This document shows, piece by piece, positions 22,353-35,039 of a stretch of DNA of 64,000 bases. The DNA comes from Viscum album. Taxonomy: Eukaryota; Streptophyta; Magnoliopsida; Santalales; Viscaceae. Under the pieces are notes generated by a model. The model did no database searches. It was not told the DNA's origin and worked only from the letters and a program-made list of their open reading frames with translations. Both the position numbers and the translations under genes were made by a program. The stretch is taken from NCBI GenBank assembly GCA_963277665.1, contig OY728123.1, positions 628,306,915-628,370,914 on the forward strand, read 5' to 3'. Position 1 is the first letter of the stretch, and every line of letters begins with the position of its first letter.

Positions 22353-23990
22353 AATGAATTTCTCCCTCAAAATATATCTTGGATATCAAATTACTATTAC
22401 ATTAATGTTTCATCCCTAGAAACCCACATTGTAGAAATGGTTATTATAACTCCCCTTAAAAAGGTAGTGTTGAAACCATAACGGTTACCCAAATTAACAT
22501 ATAACTAGGTTTCCACATAGGATAACATAGGTTTTAAGTGAATACTGTACATGGAGGAATTTTTTTAATTATTTATACGAAGGGATTGGGGACATCAATC
22601 ACAAACAAGTTAATGATCAAATAAAATTTAAGGCCCACAAAATCAAAAATATTTTATTATTTGAAGCACATTAGTTCAATATAAACTGGTATTAGGACAA
22701 AACATTTTCTTTTGATCATTATACTAACATTGAGTAATTATTTTATTATCCAAGAGTATATGGAAATATAATTACTTGATATATTTCTATAAACCAAATT
22801 TTTTATTTAATTTTTATTTTGTCAATTTATAATTCATCCATTATATCATGTAATAGACATCTAAAAATTAACATTAATTCATTGAAGTTCTAAAATAAAA
22901 TTTTATTGGATCTTAAGAACAATAATAAAATAAAAAGTATTACTATTTCTATATAAATATTCTACAAATTCAATATGGTTTATAATTTAATGTGTAAACA
23001 TAAAGAGTAACTCAACTATTTTGTCATTAATTATTATTTATCAAAATTATTTACACAATAACCCATAAATCATGTAGGCACGTGGTAGGATTGAAATCCT
23101 CATCATCCTTCGGTCATGGGTTAATGACTTGTAACCTTGATAGACTTGATTGGTTTTCACATGTCATATAAGATGTCCTTCTCTAAAACAACACTAAAAT
23201 TATTTCCAAAAATTTATAATCAAACTTGAAATATGGTAAATCACTAAATATATTTTTAACTAAAGTTCTCAATAAATCCTTATTACATAAATTATTCAAG
23301 CAAAGTATAACGTAAGATTTTCATGAATCCATAACCATATAACTCTTCTGAAAGTAAAAAATAAAAAATAACATAAATAAGGTCATCAAATTAGATTAAC
23401 AATAACCCCCCATGTGTTATCTCTAGCCAAACATGTGAAATCATCCATCACATATTCTCTTGGAAACATGTTCATAATCTGATTTTGGAAATATACTTCT
23501 GGAAAATATACATGATTCCAAAATATAATTCACCCTTTATTCCTTAAATAAGATTTATCTTAAAAAACATTTTCTATTGGAATATTGCGTTAATCCTGGT
23601 AAATCTAGAAAATCAACATAATTTTATTAATCTAGAAAATCATGTAGATAAAGATAATTTATGATTAGGATCCTGAATAGTTATATTAAAGGATCAACGA
23701 GATTTTGATATATCATATTTTAAAAAAATCCAATAATAAATTCCCCACTATGGAGTTACCCAATTATCAAGGCTCAATTCATCTATAGTGATTGAATATG
23801 CTTTCCATTTTTCCTTTATCTCAAGGGGTTTTGGCATATATCTCCATTATTAACCCTAGTATTTGGGTACGTTTCGGTGGAATGATCAGACCACTTGTAA
23901 TTGAATCACTGATGTGTAGAAGCTACATACTGAAGAGTTCTGCCCTTATTCGCATCATTATATATCCTTTTCCAATAACTTCATCATTCA
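22353..23990 (-). other. Element C internal region without recognisable pol
   Basis: About 1.6 kb between the zinc-knuckle remnant and the purine tract. I looked on the minus strand for the protease DTG, RT, integrase and chromodomain motifs that are readable in A and D and found none. The length is too short for a full pol. Confidence 0.4.
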
Positions 23991-24480
23991 GACCCTTGAT
24001 GTAATTCATTTCAACACTTAAATCATTTACTAGCCACACTAAGATAATTTACACCATACTTCTTTCCACACATAGATATTAATAGATGTATCATCTTATT
24101 ATCTCAAATGATTGTTAATTGTACTTTGAACTCAATCATTCTCTTCTTATTAAAATAATGAGATAAATACATAACTCAAAACATCATTTTATCTTTCACT
24201 ACATGATCTCCAATCTATTCATAACTATCAATGTCTCTTATGGACAATGCCTTTCCGAGACATGGAATTATGCCACTAAAGAACCCATAATCCTTACATT
24301 CTGGTTGGATGATAATTAAAATATTGTACCTTCCAAGTCTTGTGAAATTATCCTCATAAGAAAAAAAATATTCATCATCCTTTTGCTTTAACTCATGGAA
24401 ATCCTTTTCCATATTTGTCTGAATAACATTTTAAAATTACATATTAAATAATATGTTCTTGAACATATCCCAAAAACATG
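23990..24480 (-). pseudogene. gag: Element C gag and zinc-knuckle remnant
   Basis: Reading right to left, W-D-M-F-K-N near 24475 is followed, from ATG at 24412, by an open frame to 24215. That frame contains F-H-E-L-K-Q-K-D near 24395-24370, then Y-E-D-N-F-T-R-L-G-R-Y. These match the gypsy gag pattern 'W..F...F', 'EF.ELKQG..SV.EYE..FTRLARY'. Further on, at about 24105-24030, M-C-G-K-K-Y-G-V..V-A-S-K..F-K-C resembles 'CGKCGRNHLGEC..GS..CFKCG', the paired cysteine region of Tekay-type gag. Stops interrupt it. The ATG at 24412 is internal to the family domain and is not a true start. Confidence 0.65.
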
Positions 24481-25659
24481 TATTCAATTTAATCTTTATT
24501 TATCATATTCTTGATTAGATTCCACCACTATTTTCTTCACATTATAACTAATAAATACCTAGAAAACATTCCCCTGATCGGAATATTGGGGAATAGATAA
24601 TATCTTTTTAGTGGTACTAATCCAGTGTTTAGATAAAATTTTATTAGAAGACCCAATGAAATATGTTTTACATTTCCTTAGGCACTAGTCAACAGAACCT
24701 TGTTCCCTCCTTTGATTGTTTGGATGTAAAACATAATTCATAGCTTGAGAAATCTATTTGATCATAGAAACGAGTCCATACAATATAGATATGAAATAAT
24801 TTAGTTCCTCAGGATACTAATCATTAAATTTTCCCTCAAAATCACCAATAACGTAGTTCCTTTGGGTTTCATCCAATTACTAAATCAAAAAATAATTAAG
24901 TTAGAAACAATTATCACTGAGAAAGAACACATAATCATGAAAATTCACTTATTCGATGTCTATGTAATTACACCATACTGAATCTAAGAACCCTTAGGTT
25001 TCTACATGATTATTCATAGAAAAATTATATTTAAACCCATAATTATAGTCTAGGTTGAGTTTCTGAATTCCCAAAGCATATCACATGTGAGTTTCAAACC
25101 AAGTATGCCGTAAGGCTAGTTGTCATGTTCTTTATTACACTGATTCAGGCCTGAAATATCTTGTCATTGTCGCTACACCGTGAGAAATCTATGCTAGAGC
25201 CACATCCATTGTTGTATCCAGAGAGGGATATATTTCTATAAAACCAGTCACTCTATCATTTACCAAAATACCTAGGCTTTTTTCTAAAAGTTATTTATCT
25301 GTAGTATTATACTTATACCTTTACCAGGACAGGTTCGGATCAGGAAGAACAAGATCCCCAAAATTATTATAGAAAAAAGCACTACATCAAAAGGGTTTAG
25401 TTCGGAATCTCAGTAAGGGTAAACATGGGATTCATGTAAGAAAAATTGAAAATAGGGGAATGAGAACACTATCATAACATTATAAGAACATACCCTTTAT
25501 ATAAAATATCATAAACATGAGTTATGGGGAAAATCATGGTAGTTAATAGTACATTAATTATAAGTAAAGATAAATCATGATCCATGAAATCATTATTTAG
25601 GAATAAGACAATAATGTTTTGCCATTCATATAAGATTGGGAAATTTTATGCCAAGGCTA

Positions 25660-25920
25660 AATACAAAGACCTTTATAACACATATGCATGTTCTACAACC
25701 TATGTAACTAACTTGAGATTGGGATAACAACCTATGTACCCTATTAATTTTAGGCTTGGGCTACAACCCATGTACCTTCTTTTTTGGGCGGGAGATTCAA
25801 CCCATGTACACTCTTACTTTTAGTATTAAGGTACAACCCATTTACCTTTCATTTTTTTGGCTTTAAATACAACCCATGTACATTCTTATTTTAAGGATTG
25901 GGCAACAACAAGTCTACCCT
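25660..25920 (+). repeat. 36-bp minisatellite inside element C
   Basis: Seven units, each marked by a variant of ACAACCCATGTACCNTCTT. They start at about 25695, 25727, 25763, 25797, 25833, 25869 and 25905. Four of the six spacings are exactly 36 bases, and the other two are 32 and 34. Thirty-six bases could encode 12 residues, but all minus-strand frames have stops, so it is more likely non-coding leader sequence between the primer site and gag. Confidence 0.85.
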
Positions 25921-26989
25921 ATGATATCATATAAAACATATCATTACACTATTAATTGGATAGAGATATAGGTCCCACTCATATCTTAAGAAAATCATTC
26001 CTACCTTTCCATAACATAATAAAACATTCATCATATCATTACCCATAAAATATGTATGATTTATAAACATCAAGCATGACCCATGAAATGATATGGAAGT
26101 GATTTAAATTTAATCAAATAATTACCATTGAAAATATTTTGTTTTAATAATCACTTCATTAAATCATTACCCCTAAAAAATTAGACTTTCAAAAGAATAA
26201 AACCCATCAAAGTGACACGGCTATCATAAGAATCATTCTAAAAAAACCTAAACCATTTAAGAAATAATATCTGTGGATCCATTGAATCATTTCCTAGAAG
26301 AGAAGGACTAACATCAAATGATGTTATCTTCTAAATAAAATAACATGGATTGATATTTTGATAAAATTTCTTGAGGTAAATATCCTTTCTACATTAAAAA
26401 TTATATTTAAAACATAAAACCTTTTGAAAACCATTTTCCATACAAATATATATAAGAATATTGAAACCATTTTGAAAACAAAATTCCTTAAAATTTATTC
26501 TAAAAAAATCTTAAATAGTAAACATTTAAACATAAAAATAAATTTTCAAATATTTGATGTTGGGTAAGTCCTACATGTTGTATGAGATAAAAATAACATT
26601 TCGTGCACGGTAACAATGTTTGAAAAATGACTGCTTCAAAAAGAAAAATTAATATTCCTTTGAAAACATTGTTAAAAGACACAAGGGTTAAAAAAAGATT
26701 AAAATATTTTATGATAATATTGAAATATTTTTTGAAATCCTCTTTAGAAACCATTTTTCTGAAGAAACATAGATTTCCGACTAAAGAGAGGATAGACATC
26801 GGATTTCATAAAAACAATTCTTAACAATATTATGTTACAAATATTTGAAAAATGAATCCAATACTTGAATATATCATGAATAAACCTAAGATAATAATAT
26901 TAAATTGTTTTTTTGAGACTTGGATCCCAATATTCCATCAATGGAATCATAATCATAAAGATCCTCGAAATGGGATGAGATTGTTTCAA

Positions 26990-27002
26990 AAAACTCTTAC
27001 CA
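26990..27002 (-). other. Element C primer-binding site (decayed)
   Basis: The minus strand reads TGTTACA, AA, GTGGTAAGAG. The family standard is TGTTACA, AAG, TGGTATCAGAGC. The element F junction at 61945-61966 has the same arrangement. This fixes the inner end of the right LTR at 27006. Confidence 0.6.
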
Positions 27003-27005
27003 CTT

Positions 27006-29495
27006 TGTAACATTAAACCATACAACCCATTTAGGAAAATGAAATTACATGAAGCATAAAATATCCTGAAAATAATAATATTCATTATTTAACAATTTAA
27101 TGGAATTATATAAATATCATAAATAAATAATGGTGCATAACATGTCATGTGTCTCAAGAAAGGAAATTTTTGATGAAATTACTTTACCGACATGGTAACT
27201 TTTGAAGCAAAACCCCGTGAGAGAAATATCCAAAAAATGGATTTTGAAAATAACCATAAATTTAAGTATAAGAATAATATAATACATCTATGGGATGTAT
27301 AAACACCACACAAAAGAAGTGGGTGGTGAATAAACCATATGTCTCACATAAATATAAAGTGAAATGAAATTCCATTATCTTGTGTCTTGACTCTCATCAT
27401 ACACATAAAAGAATATTTTATAATAAATTTATGTTTATTATAATTTTTTAGCGAATAATATTTGAATATCTAGATCCATAAATGGTTTTTATGACCTCAT
27501 ATTACCTTCTTGTTAACAATTCTGTGATGAGGTTTCACTACAGTTATTATCAACTTGTTTTTTCGTATGTATCCTATTGTTTATATCAATTGATTTTTAT
27601 TCATAGTTGATTATTTAATGTATGTAACTCATGATAGAATTATCTATTAAATTTAAAATATGTTAATTATAAAAATAAATATAATATATAAGTATGAAAT
27701 GGAAGACACTATTCATGGAGATGGTAAGTCATACGTATGCATGAACATTGTCCCCTTTTTTATTATCATATTGAAATGAAAAATGAAAATAAATTACATG
27801 AATATATGTATAAGTATCATAATTCTAGTATCATTTTTATGGCATATATATTGTATAATTTTACTTAACCCAACCATAATACATTCTGTGTAGTGTTTGA
27901 ATGAATCATATCTCTTGGAAGGGGAGTAGTCCACACTTCCTAAAAGAAAATTGTTGAATTTAAACGAATTGGAAAGTAAAAATGATATGTGTAATAAAAG
28001 TTATAAAGATGAAAAAATGAAAAATAAATGTAATATATTACATATATAAATATAATGTTTATCCTAATGTCTATCATGATAGGAATTAAAGGAAAAAATG
28101 AACAATCATCATTTAGTGATGTTGTTGTTCAACGCACACATAAATAGTATGTTTGTTACCTATTATATAGAAGTGGGTGTCTGTGTAACTTGAGACCTTA
28201 GAATAAAAAAATCCAAGCATATTTTATATAATTTTTTGTGAAATAATTTAATAAACATAGTGGAGTGGTGGAGAAATAAAATATATGAAAGGAGCTTGAT
28301 AGAAGTTGTTACCTCTTAATCGGTTAACTCTTTTTGGTTTATTTCAAAAGGATACCTTGGATTTCATTCAACCCAATAAGAGGATTAAAATAGGTAGGAA
28401 TGGATTTGGGGAATTTTATTGGGTAAATATTTTCCAATCATAAGTGGTTTGAGAGTTTTTCTGAATAGGGATAGGTGGTGGCCTTTTATAGGTAAGGTAA
28501 AGGACACACTTGGCATTTTTTAAAACAAGTTCAGTGTACCCACATTTTTACATATTAAATGTCAAAAAAACCCACAAACCTCAATAATTGAAGGTTTAGG
28601 GATGATTAATGGCCATTAAATCAGTTTCCAAAAATGGTATAGGTTGTTTTTGGTCTTATATTTTAGGTTTACTTCTTTATTAACATAATTTTTCTATTAA
28701 CCATTATAATTAATCTTAATCATTTTCACTAATAATTTTCATAAAAAAATATAAAACCTTATTACAAATTTTAAATTATGCTAAGTTGAAATATTTTTTC
28801 CATAATTCAAAATTCTAATTACTTATGTGGTAGAAATTAATTTAAAAATAATCCCATTAATGGGACAACACAAAGAGTTCTTAAATTAAAAACATCTATG
28901 GATTTAGAAATTATTAATTCAAAAACTATGTTTATTAATTCAAAAATGATGTTTATTTTATTAAATTAAATTTATAAATATGTCTAAAATTATTTTTATT
29001 ATTTTTCAAAAAAGGACATGAAAAGTATTTTTTTTGTCAAAATATTTGTTAATCATATAAGAAATTTAATCAAAAAAATATATCTTTCATTAGATGTATG
29101 TTTTATTTATATAAAACCAATATAAAAAGAATTTTAAAAGTAGTTATCATAATTCATATTGATAATTTTAATGGTTATATTATAATTATAATATTTAAAT
29201 AATAATAACATTAAGAATATGTTCTATAAAAACTCAATGTTGTGTTTAACATATGTAATGTTAGTGTTTTGTGTTATGTACGCCATGTCTCAAGCTAACC
29301 ACATTTTTTCAAGTAGATAAATATAAAATTTATATTGTATTAAATGTACAATTAACATTATGTTGTGTATAATGAAAGATGAGTAAAGTTCTTTAATATA
29401 AAATTAATTGTTTTCAGTGTTCTGTGAAATGAAAAATGTCACAAGGTTAAATTAATTTGAAAAATAAGTATTCACAATATATCAGGGTCTTAAAA
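27006..29495 (-). repeat. Element C 5' LTR (right copy)
   Basis: Its inner end is TGTAACA on the + strand at 27006-27012, next to the primer site. 27840-29495 matches the left LTR, and 27500-28180 resembles fragments at 53640-54330 and 56230-56400. The outer end is placed near 29495 by alignment to the left copy (ATCAGGGTCTTAAAA against ATCGTAGGCTGTAACA). Confidence 0.75.
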
Positions 29496-29499
29496 TTAA

Positions 29500-30811
29500 A
29501 AAATTTTTTCAAGTATGGATGACTATTCACACCCTTATTATAGACTATCTTGGGGTAAATGACGTCTCACCAGGGAGTTCTCCTTGTATATCATATAAGG
29601 GTCACACCCTTAGGGATTATCCATGTTCTGAATGTCATGACATTCTATAGACCAGGACCTAGGGCTCATACATGGGACAAGATTTACATGACAGGAGTAT
29701 AATTCCATCTATATTAGTGACCATTTTTGGGATATCTTTATGAACGTCCCAATAATCCAATGTTACATTGATTGGAGGTGAGTACGGGTGGACCCGGGGT
29801 CAGACGACTATCCCCATGTGGTGAAATTTCTTACTCCAAGATATTTCTGGCATCAGTAAATTTAGGAATATGTTTTTTAAAATTACATTCCTAGAGATAA
29901 AATTAATGATACATGATTTTAGAGGCACAATGTCCAGCTCAATTCACCAAGGTTTGACTATTGATGGGTTTTTATGTTATTTCATTCAACTTACTCATGT
30001 ATATCCATATTTATGTATATATGTATATGTATGGGAAATTACATATATATTACTATGTATATGGACATTGATTGTGGAATTTTCCCAGTTGACCAGGATT
30101 ACAAACTTTTGATTCGAATGTGTATTCATGATTGTTTCATTGCTTATCATTTATGTTGTGTCTCAACTAGGCTAAGCATGTTGCTTTCTCCTGCAATTAT
30201 AACAACTTATTTATAGGTCCATCATTGGAGAGGCCTAAATATATTATTACACAAAACATCACATAAACCATAGTGTATGTGTAGTACTTATGTCTTCTTT
30301 TTGGGATGACCATAATTTTATGGTGGACTGTGTTGAGGCCCGTAGTTTCATGTTATAGCAGAGCTACTCGTGTGGGGTCTTCTAAATGGATTGATGTAGT
30401 TCAAAAATAATTGGAGTCTAGTTATATGGTCTAGTTCAGAGTTATTATTAGTGTCCAGTACGTTAATTTCTATTTATTCTGTATTATGTACCTCTATGGT
30501 AATCTTAGTCGGTGACCAGTGTTTTATATATGGCATGGTTTTTATGGATTTTGTAATTTTTTTATTATTATTACAGCATGTTCTATTTAAGTTTATTTTC
30601 TACTTCTATACACAGTTTATTTTGTTTTCTATGATACATATCTATTTCCAAAAAATTTTTACCCTAAAGGAAGGAAATAGTCTCCTAACTATTACACCCT
30701 ATAACCACACTACCAGTCAACATCCTCTAAATTACTGGGAGGCACTCTTGGGGCCTTATAACCTACATGATTTGAGCACCACATTATTGGAATCCGGGTT
30801 GGGATGTTACA
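29500..30811 (+). repeat. Element B right LTR, right piece
   Basis: Matches 12700-14036. Examples are GACCAGGACCTAGGGCTC against GACTAGGTCCTAGGGCAC, GGTCCATCATTGG in both copies, GGGGTCTTCTAA in both, and GTTTTCTATGATACATA against TTTTTTATGATACATA. It ends TTGGGATGTTACA. Open frames over 29870-30216 and 30451-30843 lie inside the LTR or cross its end and are not genes. Confidence 0.75.
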
Positions 30812-32189
30812 TAATATACCATCTACATTCAATATCTACATGAAAAATGACTAATGTTTATAGTTTATTTCAAAAATAAATTTTCATTGTAATAAGATAA
30901 TTAGTCTGAGAACAAATGAGGAATGATTTTTATAATCTCCCTAAACATATTTATGACCATAATACTATGATTGGTGCTGATGGAGATATAATATCATAAT
31001 ATTAATTGGGTAATTTTTTATATATAATGATATAATATAAAAGAGGGTTTTTATTGAACCCAATCTAATATGATAATTTCTTTACTATGATTATGGAAAT
31101 TGGAGTGAATCCAATCTACTTTGGGATTCTTTTAATACAAATAGAATAGACTTAGTAGTTATACGTAACTATAGAAATTTATTCCTATACTTATTTACAT
31201 ATGAATAACTTATATTCATTTATTATTATATTCCTTTATGTATAAATATCCATTATTTTTTATTTAACACCCTTATATCTCATTTATTTTATTATAAAAA
31301 CTGCTTCCATGGGACATGATTTATATTCTATGAAATTATTGGTATGATTTTAAATGTTATGATCATTTTCTTATAACATATTGATTATGATATTATTGTA
31401 TATAATAGTTGACTATTCAATATCGTGATTTCCCTTTTCTAGGAAAATGATATTGTAACTTATTATATTTCAATTTCACTAGTTTATGACTAAATGTGTA
31501 AAGTATGATAAGTCAAAAATATTATCATTTGTGATGAATGTTTTGCGATATGTTGAATATTTTTCACAAATAAATTTATTATATATCCATTCCCCAATGA
31601 AAATGAACCATTTTGTTTCAACAAATTTTATCATAATTCTATTAATTAATGGTTAATCTAAATTGACCTAATGTTCGTGATAGATATTCTAGGGTTACCT
31701 TAGTGGGCATACAATTTTGGTTAATTATTTTTGGTTATAAGTTTACACAAAATTATAAGATAGAACCTATGATAAACTATGAAGAATTTGTATATATTGG
31801 ATAAACCTAATGTGTTGTTGGTTAATAAGACATTTTCATAATTAAGCTCCTCTTAGGAAGGGTTTTCATTATAATATAATTGGATACTCTAATTATTTTT
31901 GATTTATACACACTCTAAAAATATTACTATAAGTAAATAACGTGATCCATATTCAAATGGATAATTTACCCTTATTATGTATTCTAAAAGATTAAATTTC
32001 CCAATTATATGGTATTTTACCCACTCTTTCATAATTATGAATATTTATAAGAGGGTCATATCACCAACAAAATTAATAGGATTTTATTTATTAGTAAATA
32101 TGCTCAATGGTATGAAGACTAAATCATAAGCCTATTTATAAACTCTTCTAGATGTTAGTGGGATTGTTATTACTTAAAATCATTTTATT
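30812..32189 (+). other. Unreadable left part of element D
   Basis: AT-rich stretch between the B LTR end and the first D protein motif. By position it should contain gag and zinc-knuckle sequence, but I find none. Confidence 0.3.
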
Positions 32190-32345
32190 CTCCGTATAGA
32201 TTATTTTTTTGACATTCTAGGATTTAATTCGATCCTGATACATAGATCCCATATATATTTTTGATGAATAGTTGTCACATATGACATTAGGATTGAACCA
32301 TTAACCATTTGTCACTAGGGGTTAATGTGAACATCCCTTATAAAT
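32190..32345 (+). pseudogene. Element D protease tail (tentative)
   Basis: The translation at about 32207-32250 reads F-D-I-L-G-F-N-S-I-L, which resembles 'FDVILGMDWL', the conserved end of the gypsy protease region. It lies about 300 bases before the RT start, closer than usual. No D-T-G core is visible upstream. Confidence 0.3.
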
Positions 32346-32519
32346 TTCATCATTTATATCTGTATTATTAGATAACATTTAGGGGTATCCTTATCAAATG
32401 GATGAGCTAAAACATAAAAATGGTGATATTCCTATTTTATAATATTTTTATAATGTATTTCATGAAAATATTTTTAGACTTTTATAGAAACATTTTGATT
32501 TGTTTAAAATTTAATTCAT

Positions 32520-33010
32520 ACACTGTTCTATTCTTATTTCAATGATTTATTATAAAATGTACGAGACGGATTTGAAATTATTATTGAAGAAACTATTGGA
32601 TAATATATATATTGGAATGGTATTCCATTTTTTTACCCCAGTATGCAGAGTTTATTTTTGTAAGATGAATTATGTGTCAATGTGCGTTTTCATTTATTAT
32701 CATAATTTAAAAAATATCGTGATCAAGAATGAGTATCATCAACCCCATAAATATGACTGGCTCGATCAACTACATATATCCCACTGATATTTATATAAGG
32801 AACCTCAATTTGGATAGTATTTTTTAGGGGGGAAATGATGATATACATGTGTCATCCTTTTATGTGAGGAATGAACTCTACAAATATATTTTGATGATAT
32901 TTGGACTTCCAATTTCCCAAATATATTCATGGTTATAATGAATAAATCCTATAAAGATAAAATTGTTCAATATTTTTTTATATTTATAGTTAATATTCTA
33001 ATATGTACCT
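32520..33010 (+). pseudogene. Element D reverse transcriptase remnant
   Basis: An open frame at 32542-32787 covers the N-terminal half of RT without a stop. It reads Y-K-M-Y-E-T-D-L-K-L-L-L-K-K-L-L-D, matching 'YRMAP.ELKELK.QL.ELLDKG', then V-I-K-N-E-Y-H-Q-P and D-W-L-D-Q-L, matching 'TIKNKYPLP.IDDLFDQL'. A shifted frame continues at 32840-33000 with D-D-I-H-V-S-S-F-Y-V-R-N ('EDIPKTAFRTRYG'), M-I-F-G-L-P-I-S-Q ('MPFGLTNAP') and a hydrophobic F-L-Y-L near the catalytic site, where the D-D pair is lost. The first ATG is internal to the domain, so 82 codons is a surviving fragment, not a gene. Confidence 0.8.
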
Positions 33011-34139
33011 AGTTTAAGAAATAACATGACGATTATTTGCGGATAGAGGTGATGTCCGAGAAAAAATACACACTTTAATCAAATTTAAATTGTTTGATTT
33101 ATAGTTAAAAAATTTAGTAATCTTCTATTATTTAATATCAAGTGATAGTATATAGGTGGATACTTCATTAATAAATTTTATATAAATATTTATCTTTCTT
33201 ACTATAATTACTGAGATCTACAATTTTCTTAATTTTGGGTACAATTTTAAATATTTTTTATTGTATTCCCACACCTATTAAATAAAAAAACCACATTAAA
33301 ATATAATTAATCTACCTTAAATTTGATAATTTAATATAAAATAAAATCATGAGGTTCAACATAGTTTTTTTAAATGAAAAATAATTACAGTCTCTTATAT
33401 TTGAGATATATTTTTGTTAAAAAGTGTCAAATTGTTGAAGGTAATTTTATGCGTTCTTATAAAAAATGATAACATGGTAGTTAATACATCATAAAATTTG
33501 AATGTCTATTCAAAAAATATCCTTATTATTGATTTCAATCTAGTAGTATAATTGTTTTCATTTAAAATATGTGGATATCATCACCCTTGTGAATGGTGAT
33601 ATATATATACCGATTGAAAAATCATTAATTATATATTGAAAAGGAATGAGTTAAATATTAACCAACGGAGAAGGTTAGAGTTGATTAATGACTATTATAG
33701 ATCGATACATTTATACCAATTGAATGAAAATATGGGGCTGATACATTGAGTCATAAGGGCCATGTTTTTATTTTTTTTTCTGATGATGATTCAAAAATAT
33801 CCATTACATATGGAATTTTAGAGGATGGAAACTAATATCATGAGGGAAGGAGATAAATCCTATGTTGATCAAATGAGTGTTCAACAATCCATTAGTGTAA
33901 CTATTATACAGGAGAACATAATGAAATTGAGAATGAAATAGCTAGTAAGGATAGATTTAGAGTTCAACAATGACCATGATTTGAAGTAAGGATATTGAAA
34001 TTAGAAATTTGTTCCTTAAATACCATATTTTATGATGGTGCTAAAAGATTAATCAAATTACTCATAATTTTCTACTCATACTTGAAGAAAGATATATATA
34101 GTTATCTCGTGGAATAATTAATGTGGGAAAATAAGAAAC
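33011..34139 (+). pseudogene. Element D RNase H and linker region (unreadable)
   Basis: Placed by order between RT and integrase. The translation is too decayed for me to name motifs, apart from the expected length of about 1.1 kb, which fits RNase H plus the start of integrase. Confidence 0.35.
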
Positions 34140-34790
34140 AGTATATTTTGGACAACATATCTCATTGCCAGGAGTATTAGCAATTTCGGATTAAACATCA
34201 AAAGTCTGAGTGGAATGTGAATATATTACCCATACAAGTGTGGTAATGATAAAACATAACCATTTTTTATCATATGATTCCCCAAGAATCTAAAATTATA
34301 TCCCACTATTTGGATTAATTTTGATTATACTACTATATTATCACATTCAATTCAATAAAAGAGGATTTTTTTTTTCTGATTAAATTGCAAGGATATATGA
34401 TAAGGAAGTGGAAATATTGTATAGAGTACCACTCTAAATCATAATTGATCAAAAAAATATGATTAATTAGATTTTTGATAGACTTATTGAGAAATCATTG
34501 AATAAAAATTTGAAAATTTTCAAAAAATATCATAATCAAAAAACTTATTCTTAGATGAAAATTTAGAACATAAATAATATATTGAGATCTTTATCTATAG
34601 ATTTCAAGTGTTATTTGTTTCAAATCATTTGTCTATGAAAATTATTATACAATGTCATCTTTTAATCACGAATTAATATGGATCCTTATGATCTTATGTA
34701 ATGCATTTTTGTATAGAATTATACCATGGTGTGATGATATTGGGAATAACAAGCTATTGGGACCTAATCTTGTAGAGGAAATAACATAGA
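34140..34790 (+). pseudogene. Element D integrase remnant
   Basis: Near 34165-34215 C-Q-E-Y then I-K-H-Q-K-S-E-W-N matches 'CQQVK.EHQKPAG', the end of the zinc-binding part. At 34387-34430 A-R-I-Y-D-K-E-V-E-I-L-Y-R-V-P matches 'ARIYIKEIVRLHGVP'. I-I-D-Q-K-N-M stands where 'IVSDRDPRF' should be, and L-N-K-N-L-K-I-F matches 'LGT.LKFST'. At 34724-34783 P-W-C-D-D-I-G-N-N-K-L-L-G-P-N-L matches 'C.DD.GERKLLGPDLV', a signature of Tekay-type integrase tails. Frames shift between these blocks. Confidence 0.75.
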
Positions 34791-35039
34791 ATTTTTTTAA
34801 CATAACATCATAGAAAATAAATGTTTATAAAGAATTAATGCTGACAATAATCGATGATGTATTTATATTTTTTGAAGTTTCAGATACATTATTCATAGGA
34901 TTAGAAAAATGAATGAAATTTATGTGGTTTGGAATGAAGTAGATTTTGAGCCATAGTAATATCAATCTCTTCAAGATTATAGATTTTAATGGAATAGTAA
35001 CTTTTCACATGAAATATAAACTGAACCTATACTAGTTCA

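Larger units (their letters stand above)
18235..29495 (-). mobile_element. Element C: gag-type LTR element in the B LTR
   Basis: Direct repeats 18235-22338 (interrupted) and 27006-29495 flank an internal part of 4.66 kb. On the minus strand the primer-site end is at 27.0 kb and the purine tract at 22.34 kb, so the element reads right to left. The internal part shows gag and zinc-knuckle traces at 24.0-24.5 kb. From there to the purine tract only about 1.7 kb remains, with no protease, RT or integrase motif that I can see. C may therefore be a gag-only, non-autonomous element or an internally deleted one. The left LTR lacks a counterpart of about 27006-27840. Confidence 0.7.
12007..30811 (+). 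mobile_element. Element B: Ty3/gypsy remnant, split by element C
   Basis: The left LTR is 12007-14036 and the internal part is 14037-17636. The right LTR is in two pieces, 17637-18234 and 29500-30811. Those pieces match the first and last parts of the left LTR in direct orientation. The gap between them holds element C, so C landed in the right LTR of B. Without C the element would be about 7.5 kb. The internal part keeps integrase motifs, but gag, protease and RT are not visible and the distance from LTR to integrase (about 1.5 kb) is too short for them. That implies an internal deletion. A 74-base LTR comparison (12360 and 17990 regions) shows 18 differences. Confidence 0.7.

Noticed and set aside
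30451..30843. 130-codon hydrophobic open frame
   Set aside because: It lies in the right LTR of B and crosses the LTR terminus at 30811. Its hydrophobic composition follows from T-rich DNA, and the homologous left LTR does not keep the frame.
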